Source of the DNA: Phytopythium helicoides
Taxonomy: Eukaryota > Oomycota > Peronosporomycetes > Pythiales > Pythiaceae
Direction: 5' to 3'
Assembly: GCA_024867545.1 (NCBI GenBank)
Contig: JANFNE010000020.1
Location: 930,001 to 994,000 of the forward strand
Length of the DNA: 64,000 nucleotides
The position numbers and the translations under genes were made by a program. A model generated the notes under the pieces. That model made no database searches. It saw only the letters and a program-made list of their open reading frames with translations, and was not told the DNA's origin. How positions within the stretch are numbered: the stretch's first letter is position 1; every line of letters begins with the position of its first letter. Positions 21,301-30,193 of this stretch are shown here, in pieces.

Positions 21301-23688
21301 AACTTCCGTGCGCTTGAAGGAGCGATGAAGGGAGGTGACCAACGCGGCACACAGCAAGGAGACAATAACCCCACTGGAAGCTCAAGTATCATGGCTGGGC
21401 AAGTCACCGACAAGCAGCTGCTTCGGTACGCAGTGCCAGCTATCCAGGGTTTCTTCCGGTCGATTTCATTTGGCGACTCGAAGAACTACGACGTGACGAA
21501 GGACGTGCTTCGACTCCTCACTCTATGGTTCGCGCATGGAGCGCGTAGCGATGTGCATGCAGCGATGAGTGCTGGATTCCAGGACGTGTCCATCGATACG
21601 TGGCTGGATGTGATCCCACAGCTGATTGCGCGCATCGATTCTCCACATCAAAAGATGCGAGATCTGCTCCACGATCTGCTGTCTCGCATCGGTCTCTCGC
21701 ACCCACAAGCGCTGATTTACCCGATCACGGTCGCTTCTAATGCAATTAACGCGCCGCGAAAGCGAGCAGCAGAGGGCATCCTCGCCACTGTGCGACGCCA
21801 TTCGTCACAGCTTGTGGCTGAAGCTGATATGGTTTCACGGGAACTCATTCGAGTCGCCATTTTGTGGAATGAGCTGTGGCATGGTGCGCTGGAGGAAGCT
21901 AGTAAACATTTCTTCAACAACCGCGACGTAAAGGCTATGATTGCCGAGCTGGCGCCTCTGCATGAAAAAATGGACGCGATTGGTACAGATGGCGATGCAC
22001 CAACGTTGCGTGAAGTCGGTTTCCACCAAGCGTTCGCGCGTGATCTCAGGTTCGCCAAGGCATGGACTGACGTGTACGAACGTACAAAGAGTCTGGACGA
22101 CCTGAACCAGGCGTGGGATATCTACTACAATGTGTTCTCCAAGATTCGCAAGCAGCTTGCAAATCTGTCGACACTCGAGCTTGCTAATGTCGGCCCAAGA
22201 CTGCTGGCTGTGCAGAGCCTGAGTTTGGCTGTGCCCGGCACCTACAAAGCGGGTGCTCCCATCGTTCGTATCCAGTCGTTCGATCCGAAGGTTACTGTTC
22301 TCACGTCAAAACAGCGACCGCGACGAGTGACGATCCGCGGCAGCGATGCTCGTGCATACCCGTTCCTTCTCAAGGGTCATGAAGATCTTCGTCAGGACGA
22401 GCGAGTGATGCAACTTTTCGGTGTGATCAACACGCTGCTGGCGAATGACAGTGACACTAGCAAGCGGAACCTTGCGATCGAGCGGTACTCGGTGCTGCCG
22501 CTGTCCCATACGAGTGGTCTTATCGGCTGGGTGCCGAACTGTGATACTCTGCACCTGCTCATCCGCGATTATCGTGAAGCTCGCAAAATTCAGCTCAATG
22601 TCGAGCATCGCTTGATGGTGCAGATGGCACCAGACTACGACAAACTTCCGCTCATGCAGAAGGTTGAGGCTTTCAAGTATGCTCTGGGCGAGACGACCGG
22701 CCAGGACTTGTCGCGAGTCCTGTGGCTCAAGAGCCAAGACTCGGAAGTGTGGCTCGATCGCCGAAGGAACTACACTCGCTCGCTCGCAGTCATGTCGATG
22801 GCTGGCTACATCCTTGGTCTCGGTGACCGCCACCCTAGTAATCTCATGCTTGATCGTGTGTCGGGCAAGATCGTGCACATTGACTTTGGTGACTGCTTCG
22901 AGGTCGCGATGGAGCGTGACAAGTACCCCGAGAAGATCCCCTTCCGGCTCACGCGTATGCTCACGCAGGCGATGGAAGTCAGTGGGATCGAAGGCAACTT
23001 CCGGTACACGTGCGAGGCGTCGATGCGTGTGCTGCGCGACAATCGCGACTCGCTCATGGCCGTGCTGGAGGCCTTCGTGTATGACCCACTTATCAACTGG
23101 CGTTTGCTCAAGAAGGATGCAGTGCCGTCGCATGCGCGCGCCGACGATGACGTGGATGGTGCTGGAGCTGGAGGCGGTGCTGTGGCGAATGCGAACGGTA
23201 CTACGCATGCAGATGACAACGACCCGAATGGGAATGCGGCGGCTGGGGACGACATTGACGAGAACGGTGACGATGAAGCGTCGGCCACTGGAACGGCGGC
23301 AACGACGAGTGAAAAGAGCTCGCCAGCGGCGCCAAACCAGCAGCCTCCCGGTCGGAGACGGCACTCGTCCTCAGAGGCAGCCATGTTTGGCGGCTTCAAC
23401 ATGGACATGCTGGACCCATCTAGCCTTGCACGCAACTCGATCCAGGAAGCGCAGCGCGACTACGACTCGAAAAATATCGGCCAGTCGGTCATGGCGGACG
23501 CGCATCCGCAGCTGAACGAGAAGGCTCTGACGGTCATCGAGCGCGTCAAGAGCAAGCTCGCGGGTCGAGATTTTGACGGCGGCAGTCGCGTGCTCACGGT
23601 CGACGCGCAGGTCGACCGCCTCATCCACCAGGCCACGTCACACGAAAACCTGTGTCAGCTGTACTACGGTTGGTGTCCGTTCTGGTGA
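15340..23688 (+). CDS. TOR: Target of rapamycin (TOR) protein kinase
   Basis: TOR is the PI3K-related Ser/Thr kinase at the centre of TORC1/2 nutrient signalling. One uninterrupted exon of 2782 codons. Order: HEAT repeats (about 1-1300), FAT (about 1430-2060), FRB (about 2172-2280), kinase, FATC. In the kinase Lys2345 (FLLKGHEDLRQDERVMQLF) is the ATP-binding lysine, with GDRHPSN at 2495-2501 and DFG at 2515-2517. The FATC ends LCQLYYGWCPFW. FRB keeps EEASKHFF, QAWDIYY and NVFSKI, including the Ser, Trp and Phe contacts used by rapamycin-FKBP12, but has a short insertion (AIGTDGDAP). A long Asp/Asn/Ala/Ser-rich stretch (about 2595-2745) lies between kinase and FATC, with RRRHSSSE as a possible phosphosite. 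Confidence 0.98.
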   Translation: MADSLSRFLPGLRSSNSNYRQRSARDLRHFIESESRDLSHGLYMKWVTDISAKLMDMCNSSDTLERMGGIAAMDELVELFIAERNDQTIIEFAHSLTKVFEKIPAADTPTLRLAAKALGHIVSTGGTSLIEFVEDYHVKPALEWLKNETFHVRRHAAVMILKELSVNAPSTAFRYMDKYFDFIWSAFWDSKVVVRVSASESLQSCFSLIQQRESNRKTGWYSRALDEAEGAFKRNSSDATHGALLIINELLRNTGDFMHSHYSRACRLVFSHQDHKSPSVRAAVINLFPRLAKFNTSVFVEKCYRPCMNHLLEVLFSATTTTRPDAFLSIGKLSLAIGPLLARDEQALLAIMNGIKSGLQVRRKDFDTHREALACLRMLAETVGPALVRVDLESMVNPLFQNDLDAPLVETLTTIVKRIPDLKNVIQQKLFDRLSGILSTRVDGGSSATTPPSRKLKAPSISSVASSNLLSIFSNAMSSGRTDGGLLSSSSSSTSSSSSSAAMEMIAMQSLALETLANFDFQGNRSIPIMQFVHETVVKFLDHDVAVIRKSAAITCCKLLLPSDDSRSGGSSGRGPSPSIASHGSSSNAITRQVDEFTRPVTSVLERLLTVGIADQEASIRYKVLASLDTRFDPLLAQNDNLRCLFIALNDEVFEIRQTAMSMLGRLTHHNPSVVLPSLRQTLVQLLAELEFSGDARGKEEGALLIGCVLRSASQLAQPYVLPILRVLMKNLREDSERRSHSRSTVSVSKAILATLGDLAEVGAQDLTPYLDQLLPDIIDEMRDSNNPQILQVAIKTLGQLVSSTGCVVLPYHQYPELLDLLCQALQKSGDAFESLRIEAGRTIGILGALDPYNLRLFHLQKQGKLTGGKKKELRSFSAALGYGEKAAPGGPANAGGNVGLVNFGGVATTGTAGKGNENGGFGIRIGNTTNGALGMLQGVLTEDEENNGPVELAPPRKVTTNDKQTSGTMTRVQLEAPPVDLLPSMIEDSTQYFPTVAVNALTRILLEPRNSVHYQPTFVAIMYICKSQRKRIAPHLDKIIPAFLYAMDKVNASLRRFLFEQLCDLVEIVEEKIQPHLDHTAMLSIITRYWNDHLEEVLNLVKKMATSIGEDFRVYMPDLIPQLLRVMRTERGTGSGSSNSRPRTLLVLKAVVSLGRLLDGYLHLIIPALVSLIQSDADLNARKQALGSLGSIVKKLNVGVYASKIIHMLARVISSQQELVYLAMDCLCCMVYIMGDDYAIFVPVISQVLGRHSSSRANDIFERYDLLVSKILKHQPLPVASWAQDLLKSEHKHSGGSSGSGSATPAYEETKSLPCDQKNLMKAWEATQRSTKEDWNEWILAFSVELLRESPSPVLRACKELASVYQPLARELFNASFVSVWPHLSPPTQDNLIRSLESAFQSPNLPSEILQTLLNLAEFMEHDDQPLPIDIRLLGSLADKCHSYAKALHYKELEFNTNPSADGIQALISINSKLGQPEAARGILKYALAHLSGIEVKASWHEKLLRWDDALVTHDRVLRDNPNNVEAIFGKMRCLWAIGEWQKLDEHVQETWAKIYGDAPHNLSTSDNTGGDHNSANGANDTNGDTLLDVPPALKKELCSSGARVAFSLQNWDAIPKYINSDMDETETHLFQAVVAIRKMELDDAMQSISKCRKVMDPTLRSLVSESYGRAYWPSIVNLQTLAELEEIVAYLKTFAHRNNGELTLLSISSQSSSSSSSASRRKQSISSLNFASSSLSSTSYGREKQRALEKLQQIWTRRMLGVERNLEVWQSLMLVRSLVFDAREDVDIWLKYARLCRKSGHLNLASSALWRVGAQPFIRSIQRDEYAPLPINLGGNAGASQGFANGLLSLADGAAQDPRVALSYLQHLWAENREDVALKQMAYFIEALEQHQPDDNDPKSKAALVKLRVQVYIQLGEWQMALAEPRKGAMNGEGDRTSLSSINSGLSDSDDEDDGVSFDQVLDCLETATRLDPTNHRAWHEWALMNFRALEGAMKGGDQRGTQQGDNNPTGSSSIMAGQVTDKQLLRYAVPAIQGFFRSISFGDSKNYDVTKDVLRLLTLWFAHGARSDVHAAMSAGFQDVSIDTWLDVIPQLIARIDSPHQKMRDLLHDLLSRIGLSHPQALIYPITVASNAINAPRKRAAEGILATVRRHSSQLVAEADMVSRELIRVAILWNELWHGALEEASKHFFNNRDVKAMIAELAPLHEKMDAIGTDGDAPTLREVGFHQAFARDLRFAKAWTDVYERTKSLDDLNQAWDIYYNVFSKIRKQLANLSTLELANVGPRLLAVQSLSLAVPGTYKAGAPIVRIQSFDPKVTVLTSKQRPRRVTIRGSDARAYPFLLKGHEDLRQDERVMQLFGVINTLLANDSDTSKRNLAIERYSVLPLSHTSGLIGWVPNCDTLHLLIRDYREARKIQLNVEHRLMVQMAPDYDKLPLMQKVEAFKYALGETTGQDLSRVLWLKSQDSEVWLDRRRNYTRSLAVMSMAGYILGLGDRHPSNLMLDRVSGKIVHIDFGDCFEVAMERDKYPEKIPFRLTRMLTQAMEVSGIEGNFRYTCEASMRVLRDNRDSLMAVLEAFVYDPLINWRLLKKDAVPSHARADDDVDGAGAGGGAVANANGTTHADDNDPNGNAAAGDDIDENGDDEASATGTAATTSEKSSPAAPNQQPPGRRRHSSSEAAMFGGFNMDMLDPSSLARNSIQEAQRDYDSKNIGQSVMADAHPQLNEKALTVIERVKSKLAGRDFDGGSRVLTVDAQVDRLIHQATSHENLCQLYYGWCPFW

Positions 23689-23936
23689 GCGCGCGAGTTG
23701 CATGTCCTGCGTGTAGTGTGAAACAAACAAGAAAGGTATGAGCCGTTGGCATTGACAAGCGTGTCCAAGTTCACAAAGCCTGTCATGGCTACATTTGAGT
23801 TGAAAACAACCAGCGTAAAGTATAGCACCTACCTAGCCAATCATCGTTAAGAATTCAACATGGTTTCAGCCAATGGTATCCTCTCTGCCTCCTTCGCGTC
23901 TCCCAACCATTGGCACTTCATTGGCGACAGCGGACG

Positions 23937-26546
23937 ATGGGCAAGCCGACGACGACGAGCAAGAAGCGGCGCGCGCCTTCGGCCGCTGGCGGCGGCGGCA
24001 AGAAGGCGAAGCGCGTGGACGCCAAGAGCCAGAAGAAGAGCGGCGGTAGCAAGAAGCAGAGCGGCGGCAAGAAGCAGAGCGGCAGCAAGAAGCAGAGCAG
24101 CCAGCCGGTGGAGGAGGATGTGGACTCGGCGGCCGAGGAGGACGTCGAGTTCTTCGAGGAGAATGCGGCGTTCTCGTCCTTTTTGATGCGCATGGACGCG
24201 CGGTCGCTCGAGAAACCCGTGTTCGCCAAGGACAAGAAGCCCATCGCGCGGCCGGAACAGCCCAAGGAAGGGGACGACGAGCCGCTCGAGAAGCTCGAGG
24301 CGCGCCCGCGCAAGGCCGCGTGGGAGACCGACAAGAAGGTGCAGCTGGCCAACAAGCTGCCCGTCAAGTTCATGGACGGCAGTGTGCGCCCCAACAAGCT
24401 GCTGACTGAGCCAAAGGCTGAGCCGGCTGAAGGTGAGGAGGAGGAAGGCGAAGATAAAGACGACGACGAGCAGGATGGAGAGGACGAGGAAGAGCAGGTT
24501 GACGCCGATGAGATTGACTCGCAGGTCTCGGACCTCGAGTTTGAGGAGATCCATGATGAAGAGAAGCAGTCGAAGAAAGCACCGGTGCCGGCGCCAGTCG
24601 TTGTGAAGCCGACGAACCCCGTGGACCTGGCAAAGCAGCGCGAGCGGCGATTGGTGGCGAAAAAGATTGAAATTGCGCAGCTATGCGAGAGCGTGCTCGA
24701 GAACCCCGAGGACGCGTTCAAGAAGAACAAGGAGCATCCCGAGCAGTTTAGCAAGATTCAGCAGCTCCATGCACTTAGTGCGCACGATCCGGACGTGACA
24801 GTGCAGAAGCTGAGTATGCTGTCTGAGCTATCCGTGTTTCTGGATATTCTTCCGGACTACCGTATTCGTGCACCTACTGGCTCGAGTACCGATGACAGCA
24901 ACAAGGCCAACAACCGCGGTCGACCGCAGAAGAAGAAGGTGCAGCAGCTGCAGGACTATGAGGCCTCGCTGCTGAGCAACTACCAGATCTTCCTCAAGCA
25001 CTGTGCATCCGTCGTTGCGGCTGGTACCAAGGGTAAGCGACTGGAACTACCTCTGAGCGAGCTATCTACGAGCGATCGGCGCGCGCTGTCACTCGCCGAG
25101 ACTGGCGCGCGCTGTTTATCGGAGCTTTTGCAACGCAAGTTCGCCTTCAACTTCCACCTGAACATCATTATGGCCCTCGTGCCGCTTTCTGACTCGCCGC
25201 TGGCCTCCATCCACAACCCAGCTTGTGACGCATTCAGTGCCGTTTTTCGCGCGGACAAGTCCTTCGCAAGTTCACTGGCCATTGTGCAGCAGATCGCATC
25301 GTACGTCAAGCAAAAGGAGCACCGTGTGCGGCCATTTGTGTTGCGCTCTCTACTATCTCTGCCGCTCGAGGTCACCATGGAGCAGGGAGAAAGTGCTCGG
25401 AAGCGAGCGAAGGCTGATCGTAAGAAGCGCCGTCGCCAGCAGCAAAGCGGTGATGCTATCGCCGCTGGACTGAAAGAGGCCGAGGCTGTGGTGGATCGAT
25501 CGGAGCGTGACAAGACCCAAGCAGATATTCTGCACGAGCTTGTGCTGATCTACTTCCGCGTGCTCAAGAGTCCCGCTGCTGGTAACTCTCCTGCACTACC
25601 AGCAGTCCTCGAGGGACTAGGAAAGTTCGCTTTCCTCATCAACCTGGACATTTTGATTGACCTACTCAAGGTGTTGAAGGCCATGCTCCAGGCGAACGCA
25701 GAGAACTCCTCGCTGCCACTTGCTGCGGCACTGCAGGCTGTGCTCACCGGCGTGCGCACGCTCCAGAGCCCTGCCGGCCAGGAACTCCTCGTTGATGACA
25801 AGGAGTTCATTGACGTGCTGTACCGTCTCCTACGACAGCTCGCCGTCGCTCCATCGAGCATTGAGTGTGGTGGCCGGGCGGACGAGCAGGTGTTGAACAC
25901 GGCTGTCGAGTGCGTTGAAGCTGTGTTGCTGCGTCGCAAGGAGCTTGTGGGTGACCGCGTGGCGGCGTTTGTTCGTCGTCTGCTGCTGGTAGCAACGGCT
26001 CGTGGTGGAGCAAATCCTGCCGAGGCCTTGGCCCTGTTGTCTCTGCTCCGCTCCTTGCTTCATCGGTACGCCAAGCTTCAGCAGCTTGTGGACTCGGAGG
26101 CGGATCGTGTGGCGTCCGGTGAGTATCGTGCGGATGTGGACGACCCAGACTTTGCCAACGCTTTTGCAAGCTCTGCATGGGAGCTCTCGCTCCTTGCTCG
26201 CCACTGGCACCCAGCGGTGGCTTCATTTGCTCGTGGGACGGCTGCACTTGAGCCGACCCTGCCTTCTGACCGACCAGCCGCCATGCTGACTCGGTACTCG
26301 ACCACAAAGACGTTCGCATTCACCCCCAAGGTGGCCCAACCTCCTCGCAACCCGCTGTACCGCAAGATTGAGGACAGTGGGAGGAAGAAGAAGAACAAGC
26401 GTGATCGATCCCGTGGTAACGGCAAGCCCGTGTTTGTTCGTGACCCGTACGTGGACGCTATCCGGACCCCATCGGCACTGTGGACGGCGATCGAAGCTGC
26501 TGAGATGGCAGCGACGGAGCCGGAAGAGTTTGAGCGCGTCAAGTGA
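23937..26546 (+). CDS. NOC3: Nucleolar complex protein 3 (NOC3)
   Basis: Noc3 acts with Noc2 in late nuclear maturation and export of the 60S pre-ribosome; the yeast protein also has a replication-licensing role. Single exon, 869 aa from MGKPTTTSKKRR, the ATG with the expected basic nucleolar tail; nine upstream in-frame codons are ignored. Features: Lys/Gln/Ser repeats (20-60), acidic linker (about 165-215), the NOC3 signature around VQKLSMLSELSVFLDILPDYRIR, and a C-terminal CBF/Noc region ending HWHPAVASFARGTAALEP, then RNPLYRK and a basic tail. The stop lies 155 bp from the convergent tetraspanin gene. Confidence 0.93.
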   Translation: MGKPTTTSKKRRAPSAAGGGGKKAKRVDAKSQKKSGGSKKQSGGKKQSGSKKQSSQPVEEDVDSAAEEDVEFFEENAAFSSFLMRMDARSLEKPVFAKDKKPIARPEQPKEGDDEPLEKLEARPRKAAWETDKKVQLANKLPVKFMDGSVRPNKLLTEPKAEPAEGEEEEGEDKDDDEQDGEDEEEQVDADEIDSQVSDLEFEEIHDEEKQSKKAPVPAPVVVKPTNPVDLAKQRERRLVAKKIEIAQLCESVLENPEDAFKKNKEHPEQFSKIQQLHALSAHDPDVTVQKLSMLSELSVFLDILPDYRIRAPTGSSTDDSNKANNRGRPQKKKVQQLQDYEASLLSNYQIFLKHCASVVAAGTKGKRLELPLSELSTSDRRALSLAETGARCLSELLQRKFAFNFHLNIIMALVPLSDSPLASIHNPACDAFSAVFRADKSFASSLAIVQQIASYVKQKEHRVRPFVLRSLLSLPLEVTMEQGESARKRAKADRKKRRRQQQSGDAIAAGLKEAEAVVDRSERDKTQADILHELVLIYFRVLKSPAAGNSPALPAVLEGLGKFAFLINLDILIDLLKVLKAMLQANAENSSLPLAAALQAVLTGVRTLQSPAGQELLVDDKEFIDVLYRLLRQLAVAPSSIECGGRADEQVLNTAVECVEAVLLRRKELVGDRVAAFVRRLLLVATARGGANPAEALALLSLLRSLLHRYAKLQQLVDSEADRVASGEYRADVDDPDFANAFASSAWELSLLARHWHPAVASFARGTAALEPTLPSDRPAAMLTRYSTTKTFAFTPKVAQPPRNPLYRKIEDSGRKKKNKRDRSRGNGKPVFVRDPYVDAIRTPSALWTAIEAAEMAATEPEEFERVK

Positions 26547-26701
26547 TGGCAACGTCAAAGCTAGCATTTCATATTCCTAGACGCGTTGAATACATGCTTT
26601 TAGATACTAATGCGAGAAAGACAAAAAGCGAGAAAGCCGCAGATGAGGGAAATACAGCGAACTCACACCGGTGCGACACACATACACAGTCTTCACACCG
26701 A

Positions 26702-27775
26702 TCAATACGGGCTGTTGTACCTGCGCACGTTGGGCTGCTGTTGTGTTGGAGCACCGTAGCTGTTGGTGGTGGAGGTCGACTGTGCATACACCTCGCTGCT
26801 TGTCGTTGTCGACGGCGCCATGGCGTTGCCATACTGGTTTCCATACTGGTAGAGCGGCGTGGGCGGCGGCGACTTGTGGAAGCCACCAACACCAAGGCCT
26901 CGCTTGGCCGAGCACCAAAGTACCATCGTGAGCGCGAAGACAGCGGCGATGACGATGACGATGACGATGGCGCCGACCATGAGAGCGCCGGCCCACTTCT
27001 CGACCAAGTCGAAAACCTCGGTGCGGCACTCGGTGTATGGAGCACCTCCAGCCGCCGTGTCGTTGGCCGACGTGGAGTTGAGCAGCAGTCCGCCGCAGTA
27101 GACGTCGGTGGCGCTGTCACGCGGGCAGTTGGAGTTTGTCCAGTCGAGCACGACGTCGTAGGTCTCGTACTCGCTCGCATACTCGCAGACTGTGCAGATG
27201 GTGTTGACCGCGTCGACGTCGACCGAGCCGCAAATGCTGGTAAAGTTGGTGGTCGAGTCGCTGAAGTAGCCCGAGAGCGACATGTTGAACATGGTGAGCA
27301 CGTCGTTGACGGCCATGTCCTCGCAGTAGTAGGGCACCTGCGCGAGGCAGTAGATGGTGTTGAAGCCCGCGGCGAGCGACTCCTCGTTGTCGGTGGCCGG
27401 GTACTCTTCTGCGCTCCACTCTTCCGCCTTGGAGCGCGCCGACGAGCCGCCGATAATGAGCACGACGAACGCGAGGGCCGTGAGCACGAGCACGCCTGCA
27501 TACAGCGCGAGCATCAGGCGCTGCTGCAGCCATGCGCCGAGGCAGCCTAGCGCCGCGAGCGCGATGACGACGGCGCCGAGCGCGAGCAGGAAGATGAAGG
27601 TCCATGTGCCGATCCAGTCGTAGTCGCCCTCGAAGACGTCGAGCCAGCCCGAGGACCGGACGCGGTGGCCGAAGTACACGAGCAGGCATCCGAGCACCAT
27701 GAAGCCCATGTTGAGCAGCATGAGGATCACCTTGGCCAGGTTCACCAGCGCGCCGCTCGCCAGTCCCGCCGCCAT
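26702..27775 (-). CDS. Tetraspanin-like four-helix membrane protein
   Basis: 357 aa, single exon. Three hydrophobic helices lie within residues 10-115 and a fourth at about 265-290, separated by a large outer loop of about 150 residues. The loop has many cysteines and several NxT/S sites, and a Pro/Tyr/Gln/Ser tail follows in the cytosol. This is tetraspanin topology, but the CCG signature is not obvious, so the membership is structural rather than motif-based. Tetraspanins organise membrane microdomains; no specific partner can be inferred. Confidence 0.8.
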   Translation of the reverse strand: MAAGLASGALVNLAKVILMLLNMGFMVLGCLLVYFGHRVRSSGWLDVFEGDYDWIGTWTFIFLLALGAVVIALAALGCLGAWLQQRLMLALYAGVLVLTALAFVVLIIGGSSARSKAEEWSAEEYPATDNEESLAAGFNTIYCLAQVPYYCEDMAVNDVLTMFNMSLSGYFSDSTTNFTSICGSVDVDAVNTICTVCEYASEYETYDVVLDWTNSNCPRDSATDVYCGGLLLNSTSANDTAAGGAPYTECRTEVFDLVEKWAGALMVGAIVIVIVIAAVFALTMVLWCSAKRGLGVGGFHKSPPPTPLYQYGNQYGNAMAPSTTTSSEVYAQSTSTTNSYGAPTQQQPNVRRYNSPY

Positions 27776-28319
27776 CGCGCTCCTCCATGATGGGGATCGC
27801 GCCCGCGCCTATGGTGTCGCGCCTGGAGACCGAGAGGAGCGGAAGTGTCTGCTGCTGCGGGGGGAAAGGAGCCGAAGCGATCGAGCGACCGACGGCGGTG
27901 CCTGCGGTGCGTCGGGCTTCTGCGCCGAGGGAAATGGTGGCGTTGGAGCGCCGGGTGGAAGGGGGGCCTGAGAGAGCGTTGGAAACTTGTGGGAAGTGAT
28001 ATATGGTATATTTCAGATGGGTGCTAATGGGTGGATTGAGCAGTAAAAAACTTGCTGAAACGAATAAGGTGATGGGGATCTTGTATGATATAGCGATGAC
28101 TCAACGGCGGGACAAACTGGCAGAGCGCTGAACGCCAGGCGACCAGCCGGAGCACTTTGCACACGTCTGGCGCAAGTGTACAGTTCAGTTTCTTCCACCC
28201 CCATGTGGAGCGCTCCATAAGTCATCTGGATCGCCCCAGACCTTTCCGTGTAGAGCGCTCCATAAAATTCATGTAGAGCGTTCCACAACGTGCCATTTGC
28301 CGAGCTGCTGGCCGCCATC
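27776..28319. other. Divergent intergenic region tetraspanin / SMARCD
   Basis: 544 bp with G/C-rich sequence near the tetraspanin start and three copies of a GAGCGCTCCA-type element near the SMARCD start. No supportable gene was found. Confidence 0.6.
28204..28288. repeat. Three-copy promoter repeat (tGTrGAGCGCTCCATAA)
   Basis: Copies at 28204-28220, 28248-28265 and 28272-28288 (the last reads GAGCGTTCCACAA). The core GAGCGCTC is itself palindromic. All lie 32-116 bp before the SMARCD start codon, so they are candidate binding sites for one regulator or a small degenerate tandem repeat. Confidence 0.75.
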
Positions 28320-29928
28320 ATGGATGACCTTCCGCTGGTACGTGGTCGACGCCGCTCTTCCGCCGGTGCCTGCGCCTCTCAGCGCTGCATTCCTTCCCCC
28401 TGTCACTAGCGCACTTCATGGAGCTTCGCTCAGCTAACTAACGAGCCATCTCCCGCCTTTTTTTCCCTTGGAATGCCCCCACAGGAGCTACTGGAAGGCG
28501 AGTGGCCCTTCCAGGCGGAGGTCGACCGCCTCAAGCGCGCGGGGGACGTGCTACGCGCCATGGACACCCGTATCCGCTCCATGACGCGCGAGCTTCGCAG
28601 CCAGCCACTGTATCCGCGCCGCGTGAGATATTGCATTGCGGAATGCAAGAAGGGCTCCTACAATGTTCCTGACAGGTGGCGTTGCGTGGTTGCCGCTGTG
28701 TTTGATGCAGAAGGAGGCCCAGCGACTCAAGCTGCGTGTGACTCACTCGTACACCCCACCGGTCGCTGGAGAAGACGAGGCAACCGCACGTCCTGGAGTG
28801 TGGTCGTTGCGCATCGAGGGAGTGGACGCCACAGCCGACCGCCCCACCCTCGTGGTACGTTCTCGACGAACTTGATGCGTGCGAACAATCGTGGAGCTAA
28901 CCCCTGTGCGTGTGCGCATGTAATTTAACTTGGTACACAGAACTTTTCGAGCTACTTTCGCAAGGCGACGATCGAGCTAGATCCGCGCATCTACGCCGAC
29001 TCGGTTATTGAGGTAGGTGTCGGAGACGCGGTATCCCATCCAAGCAGCGGACGCTAACCTCAGCTCAACGCAAAGTGGACCAGCTTTCAGAAGGCACATC
29101 ACGACGTCGATGGACTTGAGATCTCGAGAACAGGCAACGTCGCCACACACAGTGCGCGTGAAACTATTGCCTGCTCAAACCCCTGAGCGATACTCCATCT
29201 CCCCTGTGCTCGCCAGCGCAATCAGGGAGTATCTCGGCCCGTCGTCAGCGTTTACAAAGCAAGACATTGTTATGGCAACATGGGAGTATATCAAGCGGCG
29301 GAACCTTATCAAAGAAGACGACTGCCGCGTGGTCGTGTGCGACTACACGCTCGCCGAGGTTCTCGAATGTGTTTCGCTGCCGTTCTCCTCAATTATCCCT
29401 GCACTGAAGCCGCACCTTACGCCTGTGCGATCGGTCGACCTTGAGTACACATTGGCTCTAGATGGTGAGAAGAAAGACGTCATCTTGGAGGAAAAGTTTT
29501 TCGATGTTTCTGTGAGCGACGCCTGCGAGCTTTCCAGAGTGCAGACCCGAGCACTGCGTGAGTGGGATGAACTACAACAAGAACAGCGCAAGGAATTGCT
29601 GTTGCTTAAGCGCCAGGAGCGCGATCTCGTTGATCGCCTTCACCAAGCTGCACTCAAGCACGAATGGATGCGACAGTTTGCGAGCGATCCATGCGGGTTC
29701 ACTGCCGCCGTCCTCAAGTCCCAGAATGCCGACGAGCAGGTACTACAAATGGTGCTGTGGGTTTACCAAGAGTTGGACTTCAAAATACTGACGCTATTGT
29801 CTTTAAAGATTTTGTCAGCGGAGACAGGAGCAGATGAATCTATCCTGCCGCCTGCACACGAGTTCTCCCAACCGTGGGTGCGTGAAGTCGCATCCGACTT
29901 GCTTACTGCACCTCGTGGACCAATCTAA
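28320..29928 (+). CDS. SMARCD/BAF60 (Swp73/Rsc6) SWI/SNF chromatin-remodelling subunit
   Basis: SMARCD/Swp73 is a structural subunit of SWI/SNF-type remodellers. Conserved: KLRVTHSYT then VWSLRIEG, NFSSYFRKATIELDPRIYADSVIE, and a SWIB domain (YSISPVLASAIREYLG to IPALKPHL), followed by a helical C-terminus. Exons: 28320-28337, 28485-28622, 28711-28854, 28941-29012, 29064-29928; exon 1 codes only MDDLPL. The last acceptor could also be AAAG at 29075, removing LNAK and giving IEWTSFQ, closer to the family's EW. A frame break at the ACACAC run (29144-29152; one surplus or two missing bases) separates DGLEISRTGNVAT from TVRVKLLPAQ. Conserved content on both sides shows one gene. Confidence 0.88.
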
Positions 29929-30193
29929 GTGCTGAAGAGGACCACCATGAAGCGATGGTACGGCATATTCAAAAACATGATACGCTTTCAGTTTGCTTTG
30001 TTGATGTGTTTGTATCACTGTGCCCCAACGGCTCTTCAAAGATAGCCGCACTCTTGAAGTCCATACTTAGCGATTCGAGCAGCATCCGTTTTGAGCTCGG
30101 CACCCATAAGTCGCCTTGTTGTTTTGGTATCTTCTGCGGCAGACAGAAAGGTTAGCTCGGCGGGACTCGGCATCCCTTGAAATCAGCAGTAGG

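Noticed and set aside
22306..23435. Minus-strand frames of 200-350 codons within TOR
   Set aside because: They overlap the conserved TOR kinase exon on the other strand and have no domain content of their own.
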